Positions 9,373 to 18,798 of a stretch of DNA of 64,000 nt are shown here, in pieces; within the stretch, counting starts at the first letter, position 1, and every line of letters starts with the position of its first letter. The position numbers were made by a program, and so were the translations under genes. The notes beneath the pieces were generated by a model. The model saw only the letters and a list, made by a program, of their open reading frames with translations. It did no database searches and was not told where the DNA came from. Source of the stretch: CAWCVR01 sp963799105 (GTDB taxonomy: Bacteria; Acidobacteriota; Terriglobia; Bryobacterales; Bryobacteraceae); assembly GCA_963799105.1 (NCBI GenBank), contig CAWCVR010000013.1:366874-430873 (forward strand), in the 5' to 3' direction.

Positions 9373-9936
9373 TCAGAGCATATACTCTCGAAGAACCGAT
9401 ACTGTCTGAGTAAGCCCCTGTCTTTCGAGCGTCTCCAAATACTCTGCCAACGTCTTGGGAGGGTTCTTGAGGCTCTGGCGATGATTCTGTGCCGCTGTCA
9501 CCACAGCGCCAGGTGCAAGATCGAGGAGACGAACGATGAATTCATCCGGGTGTTGCACGTCAATTCCAAACGACCCGACGATGTCAGAAGGAAAGTCCCG
9601 CAGGTTCATCGTGACGATGACATCCGCATGGCCGCGGATAGCAGCCGCCAGCACATGCCTGTCGTCTGGATCAGGGAGGTGTAAGCCGGGAATCAGATCC
9701 TTGTAGTCGGTCACAAGCGCATCGACAGCGTGCTGGTCCATCAACATACGGGTGCGTTCCAGCTTGTCGCGCGTGAGGTCAGGCCGCTTTTTGAGCAGAT
9801 TGGAAATCCATTCCTCATGAACATCGGCCGACCACTTCGCACGAAACAGCCCTGTGAGCGCCAAGTGCATGAGCAGGTTCCGCAGCTCCGAAGGATAGAG
9901 GACGTTGGCGTCATAGAAGGCGGTGAACGCGGCCAC
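9373..9936 (-). CDS. PIN-domain toxin (VapC-like RNase)
   Basis: 187 residues from a GTG start at 9936, five bases after the stop of the antitoxin gene. The PIN acidic residues are visible: Asp9 in FYDANVLYP, the ERTRMLMDQ region, and PDPDDRHVLAAAIRGHADVIVTMNL with its D/D pair. PIN proteins are Mg-dependent ribonucleases, and toxins of this class cut tRNA or rRNA. The pair is a type II toxin-antitoxin module in an island scar next to a tRNA-Gly half. The target cannot be read from sequence. Confidence 0.85.
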   Translation of the reverse strand: MAAFTAFYDANVLYPSELRNLLMHLALTGLFRAKWSADVHEEWISNLLKKRPDLTRDKLERTRMLMDQHAVDALVTDYKDLIPGLHLPDPDDRHVLAAAIRGHADVIVTMNLRDFPSDIVGSFGIDVQHPDEFIVRLLDLAPGAVVTAAQNHRQSLKNPPKTLAEYLETLERQGLTQTVSVLREYML

Positions 9937-9941
9937 GGTTT

Positions 9942-10391
9942 CTAGATCCCCAATTCCTGGTCATAGGCCGCCAGTTCGGCAAGTGCAGCCCGCCGATCGG
10001 CGTCAACACGGCGCTTGTACGCCATCAGCCCGTCAAATCGAACGCGCCGATGCGTACCTACCCGGCGAAATTCGATTTTCCCCTCGTCAAGAAGTTGGAT
10101 CAGAGAAGGCCGCGAAATGTTCAGCATGTCCGCCGCTTCCTGCGTGGTAAGTTCGGCGTGTACCGGGATCAGCGTGACGGCATTCCCCCGCGCCATCTCT
10201 TCAAGAATGCGAATCAGCATCCGTACAGCGGAGGCCGGAATCTTTACTGTCCCTTTTGCTGGATCGTCGAGCATGCGAAGCCGGAGCGGCTCTGCCGTCT
10301 GCGCGCGTGATGCGAGAACCCTGCTCGTTTCCTTGGCAAGTATCGCTTCCGCTTCAGAGGGAAGCACTGGCGCCGGTGTTCCTTGTGCCAT
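9942..10391 (-). CDS. Excisionase-type HTH antitoxin of the PIN module
   Basis: 149 residues. The start at 10391 (MAQGTPAPVL) is chosen because AGGAG lies eight bases upstream. The C-terminal half holds an excisionase/MerR-like helix-turn-helix (LTTQEAADMLNISRPSLIQL) followed by the wing LDEGKIEFRRVGTHRRVRFDGL. Antitoxins of this type pair with PIN toxins and autorepress. Two direct repeats upstream (10435-10467) are the likely operator. Confidence 0.82.
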   Translation of the reverse strand: MAQGTPAPVLPSEAEAILAKETSRVLASRAQTAEPLRLRMLDDPAKGTVKIPASAVRMLIRILEEMARGNAVTLIPVHAELTTQEAADMLNISRPSLIQLLDEGKIEFRRVGTHRRVRFDGLMAYKRRVDADRRAALAELAAYDQELGI

Positions 10392-10434
10392 GTTACCCAC
10401 TCCTGTTTTCAGTCCTGAGTCTACGCTAGCACAC

Positions 10435-10467
10435 AATCGAAGCAATCGCAACAATTCGAAGCAATCG
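10435..10467 (-). promoter_or_regulatory. Direct repeats upstream of the antitoxin (putative operator)
   Basis: Two copies of (A)ATYCGAAGCAATCG, at 10435-10448 and 10453-10467, lie 44 bases before the antitoxin start. They span a plausible promoter on the minus strand (TTGCTT, then TAGACT). Autoregulatory binding is inferred from the antitoxin class. Confidence 0.45.
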
Positions 10468-10692
10468 AATGGAAACTGTCGCGCGTGATTGGCGGTTTGG
10501 GGAAGACCTCAGGCCAAGACGTAGAGCTGGGAACGCTGAGCCGTCACGCCGTGAAGGCGACAGAAGAACGTAGAGTCCAATAAGAGTCCACTAACGGACC
10601 GCCAAAAACAACTCCTGTAACATCAGTGGCTTGGGATCGTCAGCAATCAACCCGGTAGACGCCAAATTCTCTATTTTCAATCTATGGTCAAT

Positions 10693-10736
10693 TTCCCAAG
10701 CTGGACGTCGCGGGTTCGAGCCCCGTCGCCCGCTCC
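10693..10736 (+). other. 3' half of tRNA-Gly(CCC): candidate att site
   Basis: The sequence reads from a CCC anticodon loop (TTCCCAA) through stem GCTGG, variable ACGTC, T-arm GCGGGTTCGAGCCCCGT and acceptor strand CGCCCGC to TCC. The matching 5' half (GCGGGCG, D-arm) is absent upstream, so this is not a functional tRNA. Truncated tRNA 3' ends of this kind are typical attachment-site duplications left by tRNA-targeting integrases. No integrase is visible. The flanks 10468-10692 and 10737-11107 hold no gene I can support. Confidence 0.7.
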
Positions 10737-11107
10737 GTCTTCCCAATGACTCGTTCCTGGGAGCCCTGTTGAACAGGACCCATTCTGAATGACGCACTTA
10801 CACTGGTATCGCATCCCAGAACCGGCTCTGAACGCCTCATGCCATGAACCCACTGCTCAGGAAAAGATGGACGTCACCGGCTCTTGGGCCGGGCAAATCG
10901 AAGACGCCGCCGCTGTCGTATCTCGTTTCGACTGCCTCACCGCTGCCCATGGCTTCCATGCCGCCCTTGCGATGGCATTTCGCCCGGCTGCACTCAGTTC
11001 CGGCGCGGCGGTTTGGCCTCCCCTTTGCCGCCGGCGCCGGGCCGTACTCCCCGCGCTCTCCCGCTTCCCGCCGGCGCCCGGCCGAGATGCGGTAGCCTGT
11101 AGATTCT

Positions 11108-13258
11108 ATGGCATCGCAGAGGAAGCGCGCCGCGGCTCGGGGCCCCGCTCCGGAGCCGCCGTCACCGCCGCCACCGCCGTCACCGCCGCCACACAACCCC
11201 TTTCGGCCGCACCTCTACATCGCCCTGGCGTTGTGCCTGCTCGCCCTGCTGGCATACTCCAATTCGTTTCGCGACGGCTACACGCTCGATTGCAACCAGC
11301 TTCTCACCGCCGACACGCGTATCCAGCAGGCCACAGCGGCAAACGTTGACCAGATTCTGCATCACACCTACTGGTGGCCGTACGGCGAGAGCGGCCTGTA
11401 CCGCCCCCTGACGACGCTATCGTACATGTTCAATTACGCCGTGTTGGGCAACGGCAAGCAGAGCGCCGGCTACCACTGGATCAATTTCCTGCTGCATCTC
11501 TGCAATGCGCTGCTGGTATACGCGCTGAGCCTGCGCCTGCTTGGCACGCGCGGCCGCGCGGCGGCGGTGGCGGCTCTTTGGGCCGTGCACCCGGTGCTCA
11601 CCGAGAGCGTCACCAACATGGTGGGCCGGCCCGATCTGCTGGCCGGAATCGGCGTGCTGGGCGGTTTCCTGTTGTACCTCGTGGCGGTCGAATCCACCGG
11701 CCGGCGGCGTTGGGCGGCGTTGGGCGGCGCCGCGGCCGCCACCGCCATCGGCGTCTTCTCGAAGGAAAGCGCCGTCACCGTATTGGGCGTGATCGCCATC
11801 TACGAGCTGACGTGGTGGAAGGAGCGGCGGCAGGTGCGCGGACGTCTCGCCGGCTTCGCCGCGGTCGCCATTCCCATCGCGGCCATGCTGTTCCAGCGCA
11901 TGCAGGTGATGGCGGCTTCGGGGCCGTCCAGTTTCCCGTTCCTGGATGACCCGCTGGTCAATGCCGGCTTCCTCCAGGGACGGCTGACGGCCATCGCCAT
12001 CCTGGCGCGTTACTTCTGGCGTCTGGCCTGTCCCGTCACGCTGTCGGCGGATTACTCCTATGCGCAGATTCCTCTGGCCAGCGGAACTCTCGCCGACTGG
12101 GTCTCATGGCTGGTGGTGGCGGCGCTGGCGGCGCTGGTGTTCCGGTCGTACCGCTGGAACCGCACCGCGTTCTTTTTTGCCGGTTTCGCGGCGGTGACCA
12201 TTCTGCCGACCTCCAACCTGCTTTTTCCCATCGGCACCATCATGGCGGAGCGCTTCCTGTACCTCCCGGCCATCGCCTTTTGCGCCTGCCTGGTCTTGTG
12301 CTACGGCGCCATTCCGCAATCGGTGCGCGCCGCCGCTCCGTGGGCGGTGGGCCTGCTGGTCACCGCGTACGCCGTGCGCACCTGGCTGCGCAATCCCGAT
12401 TGGCGGGACGACCTGCACATGGCGCAGGCCACGGTCAAAACCAGCCCCAACAGTTACAAAGCGCGTAGGATGCTGGCGGTCAACCTGTTCCACGCGGATG
12501 CCACCCACGCCAACCTGGACCAGGTGATCGCGCAGGCGGAAAAAGGCCTGGCGGTGCTCGATCCGGTGCCCAACGCGGACAACAACGCCGATGCCTACCG
12601 CTTCGCCGGAGGGTATTACTACACCAGGGGCGACATGCTGCGCCGGCCCGATTCGGGCGGGAATCTGGCGTGTCCGCCCGACTGCGTCCAGGCGTTCCAG
12701 CGGGCCATCCAGCTCTTGAACCGGGCAATCGCCATCATGGGATGGGCGGGGGAAGACTTCCGCGCCAAGGCCGCCGGCTCCCAGCCCAATGCCGACGTAG
12801 GCACTTCCTATCGCGTCCTCTCGCAGATCTACCTGCGGCTGGACGACTTGCAAACCGCCTACAACACCGCGGCGCAGGCGGTCGCAGCCGACCCTCTCAG
12901 CGCCGACACGTATCTGCAGTTGTCGCGGGTTCTGGCCCGTGCCAACCACTCGGAGGCTGCGGCGATCGCGCTGCTGCAAGGCAGCACGCTGACCCCCGAC
13001 AAGCGTCTCTCGAACGAACTGGTGACGCTTTTCCAGGGTGGTCTCGATCCGCAATCCTGCGCGCTCACGCCGGTTGGACAAGGCTTTGCGCTCAATCCCG
13101 GGTGCGAGTCCGTCAGGCGGCTTCTGTGTCCCGCGCTGGATAACGCCATCGCCGTCCGCATGCACATGGGCCGCGCCGACCTGGCGCAGATGCTGCGCGA
13201 TGGCGAGTTGCGCCAGTATGGATGTCCGGCCGCGCCGCCCGGCGCAGGGCGGCGGTAG
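11108..13258 (+). CDS. TMTC-like membrane glycosyltransferase with TPR tail
   Basis: 716 residues. A Pro-rich cytoplasmic start precedes about ten membrane helices (residues 38-430). The first lumenal loop carries YSNSFRDGYTLD followed by WPYGESGLYRPLT, YHWINFLLHLCNALLV and HPVLTESVTNMVGRPDLLA, which match TMTC/GT-C-fold O-mannosyltransferases. From about residue 450 there is a soluble alpha-helical region with TPR-like units (DLQTAYNTAAQAVAADP, ADTYLQLSRVLARANHSEAA). Such proteins transfer a sugar from a lipid-linked donor to exported proteins. The acceptor is unknown. A fragment of a close paralogue lies at 9046-9200. Confidence 0.82.
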   Translation: MASQRKRAAARGPAPEPPSPPPPPSPPPHNPFRPHLYIALALCLLALLAYSNSFRDGYTLDCNQLLTADTRIQQATAANVDQILHHTYWWPYGESGLYRPLTTLSYMFNYAVLGNGKQSAGYHWINFLLHLCNALLVYALSLRLLGTRGRAAAVAALWAVHPVLTESVTNMVGRPDLLAGIGVLGGFLLYLVAVESTGRRRWAALGGAAAATAIGVFSKESAVTVLGVIAIYELTWWKERRQVRGRLAGFAAVAIPIAAMLFQRMQVMAASGPSSFPFLDDPLVNAGFLQGRLTAIAILARYFWRLACPVTLSADYSYAQIPLASGTLADWVSWLVVAALAALVFRSYRWNRTAFFFAGFAAVTILPTSNLLFPIGTIMAERFLYLPAIAFCACLVLCYGAIPQSVRAAAPWAVGLLVTAYAVRTWLRNPDWRDDLHMAQATVKTSPNSYKARRMLAVNLFHADATHANLDQVIAQAEKGLAVLDPVPNADNNADAYRFAGGYYYTRGDMLRRPDSGGNLACPPDCVQAFQRAIQLLNRAIAIMGWAGEDFRAKAAGSQPNADVGTSYRVLSQIYLRLDDLQTAYNTAAQAVAADPLSADTYLQLSRVLARANHSEAAAIALLQGSTLTPDKRLSNELVTLFQGGLDPQSCALTPVGQGFALNPGCESVRRLLCPALDNAIAVRMHMGRADLAQMLRDGELRQYGCPAAPPGAGRR

Positions 13259-13265
13259 GCGTCAG

Positions 13266-13376
13266 GCGCGGGGCGGACGCCCCCGGTCGGCCTGCCCGTG
13301 TCCGGCAAGATGCCGATACGTTCGTTCCGGATGCGGGACGAGGGCGTCCCGCGCGGACCAGGGGGTCCGCCCCACC
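13266..13376. repeat. GTGGGGCGGAC hairpin repeat, copy 2
   Basis: Begins GCGGGGCGGACGCC and ends GGGGGTCCGCCCCAC, with an internal CGGGACGAGGGCGTCCCG arm. It lies between the convergent ends of the TMTC-like gene and the GH97 gene, where its long stems could end transcription from both sides (inference). Confidence 0.75.
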
Positions 13377-13382
13377 GCCGTC

Positions 13383-15410
13383 TCACTCGGCCGGCGAGAA
13401 GATCGCCACGGTGCCGCCGGAGGGCGCAAGCTTCAGGGGCAGCGTGTCGGACGGGCCCACGGACTTTTCGCTCTTGACCAGGTGTTCGGGGTTCTGGCCG
13501 GCGTCGGGCGCGTCCTCCCATAGGGTGACTTTCCACTGGCCCTTACCGAGGAACTTCAGCGGCACGGACAATTCGCGGCCCTCGCGGTCGGAGATCGCGG
13601 CCAGGTACCAATTCTTGCCGTTGCGCCGCGCCTCGACTACGTATTTCCCCACCTCGCCGTCCAGGCCGCGGGTCTCGTCCCAGACGGTTGGCAGGCCCTT
13701 GAGGAAATCCATGCCCGGGAGATACCTGCCATCCATGTCTTTGTAGTTAGCGGGCGAATCGCAGGCCACCATGAACGGGCTCAGGATGACGATGAACATC
13801 GCCAGCTCGCCCACTCGCGTGGCTTGCACCGGCGTGTTGGTCTGCACCACCTTGAACTGCGATGGCTGCCGGTTGATGAAACCGCCCGGTGTATAGTCGC
13901 CCGGGCCGGCCAGCATGCGCGTAAAGGCCAGCGTAACCCGGTGTTCGGGCGTTTCCTTGGTGCTCCACTTGTTGTACTCGTTGCCCTGGATGCCCTCGCG
14001 CGTTATCTGGTTGGGCCACGTGCGTTCCAGGCCGGTGGGCTTGAACGCGCCGTGGAAGTCGATCAGTAAGTGGTTCTCGGCCGCCGTCCTGGCGATATCT
14101 TCGTACCACTTGACCGCCCACTGGTCGTCGCGGTCGATAAAGTCTATCTTCAGTCCCGCAATGCCCCACTTGGCGTACATGGGAAAATCGCGTTTGTAGA
14201 CCGCACTGTCGATGAAGTCGTTGAAGTGGAACCACAACCACACGCGCACGCCCCGTTCCTTGGCAAACGACACCAACTCGGGCACGATCGACTTATCGCC
14301 GATCTCCGACAATTGGTACGGCCAGTTCATGTCGGCGGCGAGCTGAATGTACTGTTTGAGCGTGGACAGGTCGTTTCTTCCCGTGGCGGACCACCAGGTG
14401 CCCCAGGACGACATGCCCGGCTTGACCCATGAGGTGTCGGCGAGTTGGCTGGGCGTGGCCAGGTTCAACACCAGGTCGCTCTGAATGAGATCGGCCGGGC
14501 GGCGGCCGATGATAAACGTCCGCCAGGGGGAATTGTGGGGAGTCTTGGCCACCACCAGGCCTTGCTGCACCTCGCCTGCCGGCGCCGGCGCCGTACTAAC
14601 CGCCGCCCCATCCGCCGCCGACGGGTTGCGCGACGGCCAGGGCCGTGCCGGTATGGGCGGAGCGAGTTGCGCTTCGAGCGTATTCCTGGCGCCGGCCTTG
14701 GCCGCCAGCCACATGGCCGACCAGTCGAGCAGGTCGCTCTCGGTGATAGCGACATACGCCGCGGGTGTCTGCACCAGGAATGGCAGCCCATGCTTGTAAG
14801 CCGGGTTCAGGCCCGAGAGTTTGTTGGGCAGGTATCGCCATTCCTGCGAGCCGATGAATCCGCCCTCGGGGCGAGCGGCGCCCTCCGGGTTGTTCCACCC
14901 CGCCCATACTGGCTCGTCGTCGGGGAACGTGAACTCCGTGGCGTCGCGCGTGACGGTAAAGGAATCCATCCCAGGCTGCGCGGGGAGAACCAGGCGGAAC
15001 GCTACTCCATCGTCGTAGGCCCGGGCGACCACGCCAAAGGTGTGCCCGCCCTCCTTCAGCGTGAGGCTCAACTCATTGTAATGATCGCGCACGTCGCGGT
15101 TCTTGCCGAACTGGTTCTCCCAATGCGTGTCGACCGATTGCCGCGCTTCGCTCTTCACCACCGGCTTCTCGCCCAGTTTCACATCGCCGGCCAGTTCCAG
15201 CCCCAGGCGGGACCGCAGCAGCGCCGGCTTGCCGTCCACCGCAATGCTGTAGCCCAGGGGGGCGTCGGTGTATATGGTGATGGCGATCGTCCCGTCGGGC
15301 GAGCGAACTTCGCGCGCCGCCTTGGCCGCGGCTGCAGCGTGTGGCGAACACGAGAGCAAAACAGCTCCAGTGAGAAGACCGATATTCCAGCAAGAGCAAC
15401 GCACGTTCAT
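13383..15410 (-). CDS. Glycoside hydrolase family 97 (alpha-glucosidase/galactosidase type)
   Basis: 675 residues from ATG 15410, set by AGGAGG seven bases upstream. A signal peptide (LLTGAVLLSCSPHAAAAA) is followed by the GH97 N-terminal beta-super-sandwich (VRSPDGTIAITIY, residues about 25-290), the catalytic barrel (SSWGTWWSATGRND, YQLSEIGD, WLWFHFNDF, GIAGLKIDFIDRDDQW, ENHLLIDFHGAFKPTGLERTW) and a C-terminal beta domain. The Asp in GLKIDF sits where retaining members have their nucleophile, so a retaining mechanism is likely but not certain. It is a secreted enzyme for alpha-linked sugars, and its neighbour is a GH106-like enzyme. Confidence 0.9.
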   Translation of the reverse strand: MNVRCSCWNIGLLTGAVLLSCSPHAAAAAKAAREVRSPDGTIAITIYTDAPLGYSIAVDGKPALLRSRLGLELAGDVKLGEKPVVKSEARQSVDTHWENQFGKNRDVRDHYNELSLTLKEGGHTFGVVARAYDDGVAFRLVLPAQPGMDSFTVTRDATEFTFPDDEPVWAGWNNPEGAARPEGGFIGSQEWRYLPNKLSGLNPAYKHGLPFLVQTPAAYVAITESDLLDWSAMWLAAKAGARNTLEAQLAPPIPARPWPSRNPSAADGAAVSTAPAPAGEVQQGLVVAKTPHNSPWRTFIIGRRPADLIQSDLVLNLATPSQLADTSWVKPGMSSWGTWWSATGRNDLSTLKQYIQLAADMNWPYQLSEIGDKSIVPELVSFAKERGVRVWLWFHFNDFIDSAVYKRDFPMYAKWGIAGLKIDFIDRDDQWAVKWYEDIARTAAENHLLIDFHGAFKPTGLERTWPNQITREGIQGNEYNKWSTKETPEHRVTLAFTRMLAGPGDYTPGGFINRQPSQFKVVQTNTPVQATRVGELAMFIVILSPFMVACDSPANYKDMDGRYLPGMDFLKGLPTVWDETRGLDGEVGKYVVEARRNGKNWYLAAISDREGRELSVPLKFLGKGQWKVTLWEDAPDAGQNPEHLVKSEKSVGPSDTLPLKLAPSGGTVAIFSPAE

Positions 15411-15454
15411 GACTTTCCTCCTGATGCGCCGGAATTTTAGCATGAATACGATTC

Positions 15455-15578
15455 GTGGGGCGGACCCCCTGGTCCGCGCGGGACGCCCTCGTCCCGCTCT
15501 TCGCTCCTGGAATCGACTCCCTGGCCCTGACAAGAAGCCGGCCGGGGGGCCGGCTGCGGACCAGGGGGTCCGCCCCAC
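15455..15578. repeat. GTGGGGCGGAC hairpin repeat, copy 3
   Basis: Starts GTGGGGCGGACCCCCTGGTC and ends CAGGGGGTCCGCCCCAC, a nearly perfect inverted repeat of about 25 bp each side. It sits in the divergent promoter region between the GH97 and GH106-like genes. Confidence 0.8.
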
Positions 15579-15628
15579 GCCGCACCCATATACAATAAGT
15601 GCGATACGAGATCCCACGGGAGACCCGG

Positions 15629-18368
15629 ATGAAGAACATCGTAGGTGCATTCGCCCTCGCCGGACTGCTGGCCGCCGCGTTGCCGGCCCAACGGCCCTGG
15701 CAACAGATCGTGATTCCGACGGCCAGCGACGCTGCCGCACACTTCAAGACGCCGCCGCGCGAATACGGCGCTATCCAGCCGTTTCTCGGTTGGAACGGCC
15801 CGGACGCCAAGGACCGCATGGCCAGAATCGTCCAGGATCTGGACCGGCTTTCGGCCGCCGGAGTTTACGTGGTGAACATGTCGCCGGGACGCGGCGAGCC
15901 GAAATACCTCTCGCCGGAGCACATGGCCCAGGTGAAGTTCGTGGTCCAGGAAGCCGCCAGGCGGGGGATGAAACTGTGGATCCAGGACGAATGCGACTAC
16001 CCCAGCGGGTTTGCCGGCGGCAAGGTCAGCGAGGAAGTCCCCCAACTGACCATGCAGGCGCTCGACGCGGACATCCGCATCAGCGTGATGCCCGGCCAGA
16101 CGCTGACCATGCCCACGCCGCCCGACACCTTGGGCGCGCTGGCGGTGTTCGCCTCCACCGGCGCGGTCGAGATTGTGCCGGTCGACTCCAGCGGAATCAA
16201 GTGGAGAGCCCCGGCGCCGCCGCCCGGCTTCACCGGTTACCCGAAACCGTGGGAGCTGATCCTCGTCCGGCACATGTTTCGTAGTTCGCCTACCCGCGCT
16301 TCGAACCGGGCCGACGGCACTCGTGCCAAGGACAGCCAGTATTCGCTGATCGATTACCTGAATCCGGAGGCCACCCGCGCCTTTCTCAAGATCACCCACG
16401 AAACCTACAAGCAGGCGGTCGGGGACGAGTTCGGCAAAACCATTCTGGGCTTCTTCGGCGACGAGCCCGACTACACCGGCTTCATGCCGTGGACGCCCAA
16501 GCTGCTGGACGAATTCCGCCGGCAGAAGGGCTACGACCTGCAGCCATACCTGCCGCTTCTGTTCGCGCCCAAGATGACCGCCGAAGCCTGGCGCGTGAAG
16601 GCCGACTACTGGGACGTTCTGGAGCGGGATTTTCCGCGAGACCTTTTTCGGAGTGCAGGCCGAGTGGTGCGCGAGGAACAACATCGAGTACCTGGTCCAC
16701 CTGAACCACGAAGAAGAGATGCTGAAGCTGGAAGTGCCCGAGGACCTGATCCGCAACGAGGGCGACTTCTTCAGAGACATGCGGCACGTGCAGGTGCCCG
16801 GCATCGACAACCTGAGCCAGACCATACCGAACCTGGTCCACGTTCCGGACGCGACCTGGAACGTCAACAACAATTTCCCCAAGCTCGCCTCTTCGGCCGC
16901 GCACCTGTTCGGCAGGCCCAGGGTCTGGACCGAGTCGGCCGGCGGCCCGGGCATCGACGGCAAATACCAGTTGGATTTCCAACTGGTGCGCGGCGTCAAT
17001 GCCCTGCAGCTCCGCGTTCCGGTGATGCGCGGCGGCCCCGGCGGAGCGGCCTCTTCGACGCCGCCGCAGGGTTCCATGCTGGCGTGGTACACCGACCGCG
17101 CCGGCTACCTGATGGCCATCGGACGCCCGGCCGCGCAGGTGGGCCTGTATCATACCGCCAACAGCATGTGGATGGGCGACGAAGCGGCCGACCGCGGCAT
17201 CACCAAGCTCGGCTGGCAGTTATTCGAACACCAGGTGGATTGGGATTATTTCGACGAGCAGTCGCTCAGCTCGGTGGCAAGCATCGAGGACGGCGGCTTC
17301 AAGAACCTCAGCGGACAGGTGTACCGCGCCATCGTGGTTCCGACCTCGACGGTGATCACGCGGACCGGCCTCGAGCGGTTTCAGGCCTTTCGTCAAAGCC
17401 GGCGGCAAGCTGATTTTCGTGGGCAAGACGCCAAGCCTGGTGGTGGATAAGACCTTCCGGGACGCCAAGGACGTTCCCGATCTGAGCTTCGCCACGCTCA
17501 TCGAGCCCTCGGGCGACATCACGCCGCAAGTGCTCGCGGCGCTTCCCAAGCCGGATGTGAAGCTGGACGCCGCATTCCCCAGATTGACGTACACGCACCG
17601 CGCCTGGCGCGACGCCGACATGTACTTCTTCTTCAATGAGAGCAACAAGGAGGAATCGCGCGTCGCCACCATCGCCGGGCGCGGCCAGGCGCAGGTGTGG
17701 GACCTGGGCACGGGCGAGATTCGTCCCATCGCCGGCGCAACCGCCGCAAGCGATTCCGTGACGGTGCCGCTGCTGCTGGAACCCTACGAGACGCGGGTGA
17801 TCGTGGTCGGGCCGGTTCCCGCGGGCATTGCCGCCGCGGCGCCCGCCGTGACTTCCGGCACTGTGTGGCTTGAGGTGGCAGGAGACTGGACGGTGGACCT
17901 GAACGGCCAGCAATTGACCACGCCGCTGAAATCCTGGGAGGACCTGGGCACGAGGTCATTCGCCGGGCCGGCCACCTACCGCAAGCAGTTCGACGCCCCC
18001 GCGGCGCCCGCCGGGAAGCGCGTGTTCCTGGAGATCGCCGATGTGCGCGAATACGCCCGGGTCAAATTGAACGGGAAGGAACTCGAGCCGCGCGCCTGGC
18101 AACCGTATCGCTGGGATGTTACCAGCGCGTTGAAAGCCAGCTCCAACGATTTGGAGATCGTGGTAAATGCGACGACCGCGGGCCGCGGTCCGGAGCCTCC
18201 GCCGCCGGCCGCAGCAGCAGCAGCGGGCGGGCGCGGAGGCCGAGGCGCTCCGGCGGGCGCGGGGCGGGTGCGGCCACGCCACCGGCTGCCCCTGCGGGCG
18301 GCAGAGGCCGCGGCGGTGCGCCTCCGGTTTCCGGCCTGCTGGGCCCAGTCCGCCTGGTAACGCGCTGA
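15629..18368 (+). pseudogene. GH106-like glycoside hydrolase, three +1 frameshifts
   Basis: Starts at ATG 15629 with GGAG upstream and a signal peptide (IVGAFALAGLLAAALPAQ). The fold is like GH106 alpha-L-rhamnosidases: YGAIQPFLGWNG, GRGMKLWIQDECDYPSG-type and GFFGDEPDYTGFMPWTP stretches in the barrel, then a C-terminal galactose-binding-like sandwich (VAGDWTVDLNGQQL, LEIADVREYARVKLNGKEL). The frame breaks near 16620 (an extra G before AGCGGGATT), near 17388 (CCTTTCG where CCTTCG fits), and in the G-rich tract at about 18230-18265. Correcting each by one base gives a single protein of about 910 residues ending GLLGPVRLVTR at 18368. All three changes are single-base insertions, two in homopolymers or GC runs, so sequencing error is as likely as decay. 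Confidence 0.72.
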
Positions 18369-18373
18369 AGTTT

Positions 18374-18455
18374 GTACTACTACCTATCAGTTCCTCGCTG
18401 CCCCGCGGTAGTTTTGTGGGGCAGGTTGGCAACCTGCGGCGGGTTGGCAACCCGC
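18374..18455. repeat. Truncated copy of the GTAGTAGTAC / GTGGGGCAG core repeat
   Basis: GTACTACTACCTATCAG is followed by TTTTGTGGGGCAGGTTGGCA, the reverse complement of one end of the core repeat at 38751-39058 and 51853-52040. It begins six bases after the GH106-like stop. Confidence 0.65.
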
Positions 18456-18549
18456 CTTCCGGCCCTTGTACATGGCCGCACGACGCTGCTTTCCCGCCGG
18501 CACCGTGGTTTCGCCCCGTCCGGGCGCGTCCGGCTTGGACCACTTACAC

Positions 18550-18798
18550 ATGCGAAATGAAACCACCGTCTCAAAATGGGGAAACAGCCTGGCAGTCCGG
18601 ATTCCCCGGGGCGTCGCCAAACAGGCCGGCCTCAGCGAGGGGGATTGCGTGGCGCTGGCCCTCGACGCTAACGGCGCCATCGTCTTGCGCCCAACCCGCA
18701 GAAGGTACGAGCTTGCGGAGTTGGTCTCCCGGATCAAACCGAAGAATCGTCACCGGGAGACTGACTGGGGATGCCCGCTAGGCGAGGAATCCTGGTGA
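18550..18798 (+). CDS. mazE: MazE-type antitoxin (SpoVT/AbrB fold)
   Basis: 82 residues. The N-terminal swapped-hairpin DNA-binding domain is clear (TTVSKWGNSLAVRIPRGVAK followed by GLSEGD). The acidic, Trp-containing tail (ETDWGCPLGEESW) is the part that wraps MazF. It overlaps mazF by four bases (GTGA). It would bind and neutralise MazF and repress the pair. Confidence 0.9.
   Translation: MRNETTVSKWGNSLAVRIPRGVAKQAGLSEGDCVALALDANGAIVLRPTRRRYELAELVSRIKPKNRHRETDWGCPLGEESW

Noticed and set aside
10693..10736. A functional tRNA-Gly gene
   Set aside because: The 5' acceptor strand, D-arm and 5' anticodon stem are missing upstream, so it cannot fold as a tRNA.
10591..10797. Minus-strand frame reading SGRRGSNPRRPAWE
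   Set aside because: This peptide is a well-known false protein made by translating a tRNA backwards. It marks the tRNA-Gly half, not a gene.
10789..11107. Plus-strand frame containing MDVTGSWAGQIEDAAAVV
   Set aside because: The first residues look protein-like, but the frame soon becomes Arg/Pro-rich and merges out of frame into the next gene. No support for a gene.
15599..15628. Earlier ATG (15599) as the start of the GH106-like gene
   Set aside because: It would place ten charged residues before the signal peptide. ATG 15629 has GGAG upstream and a proper signal start.
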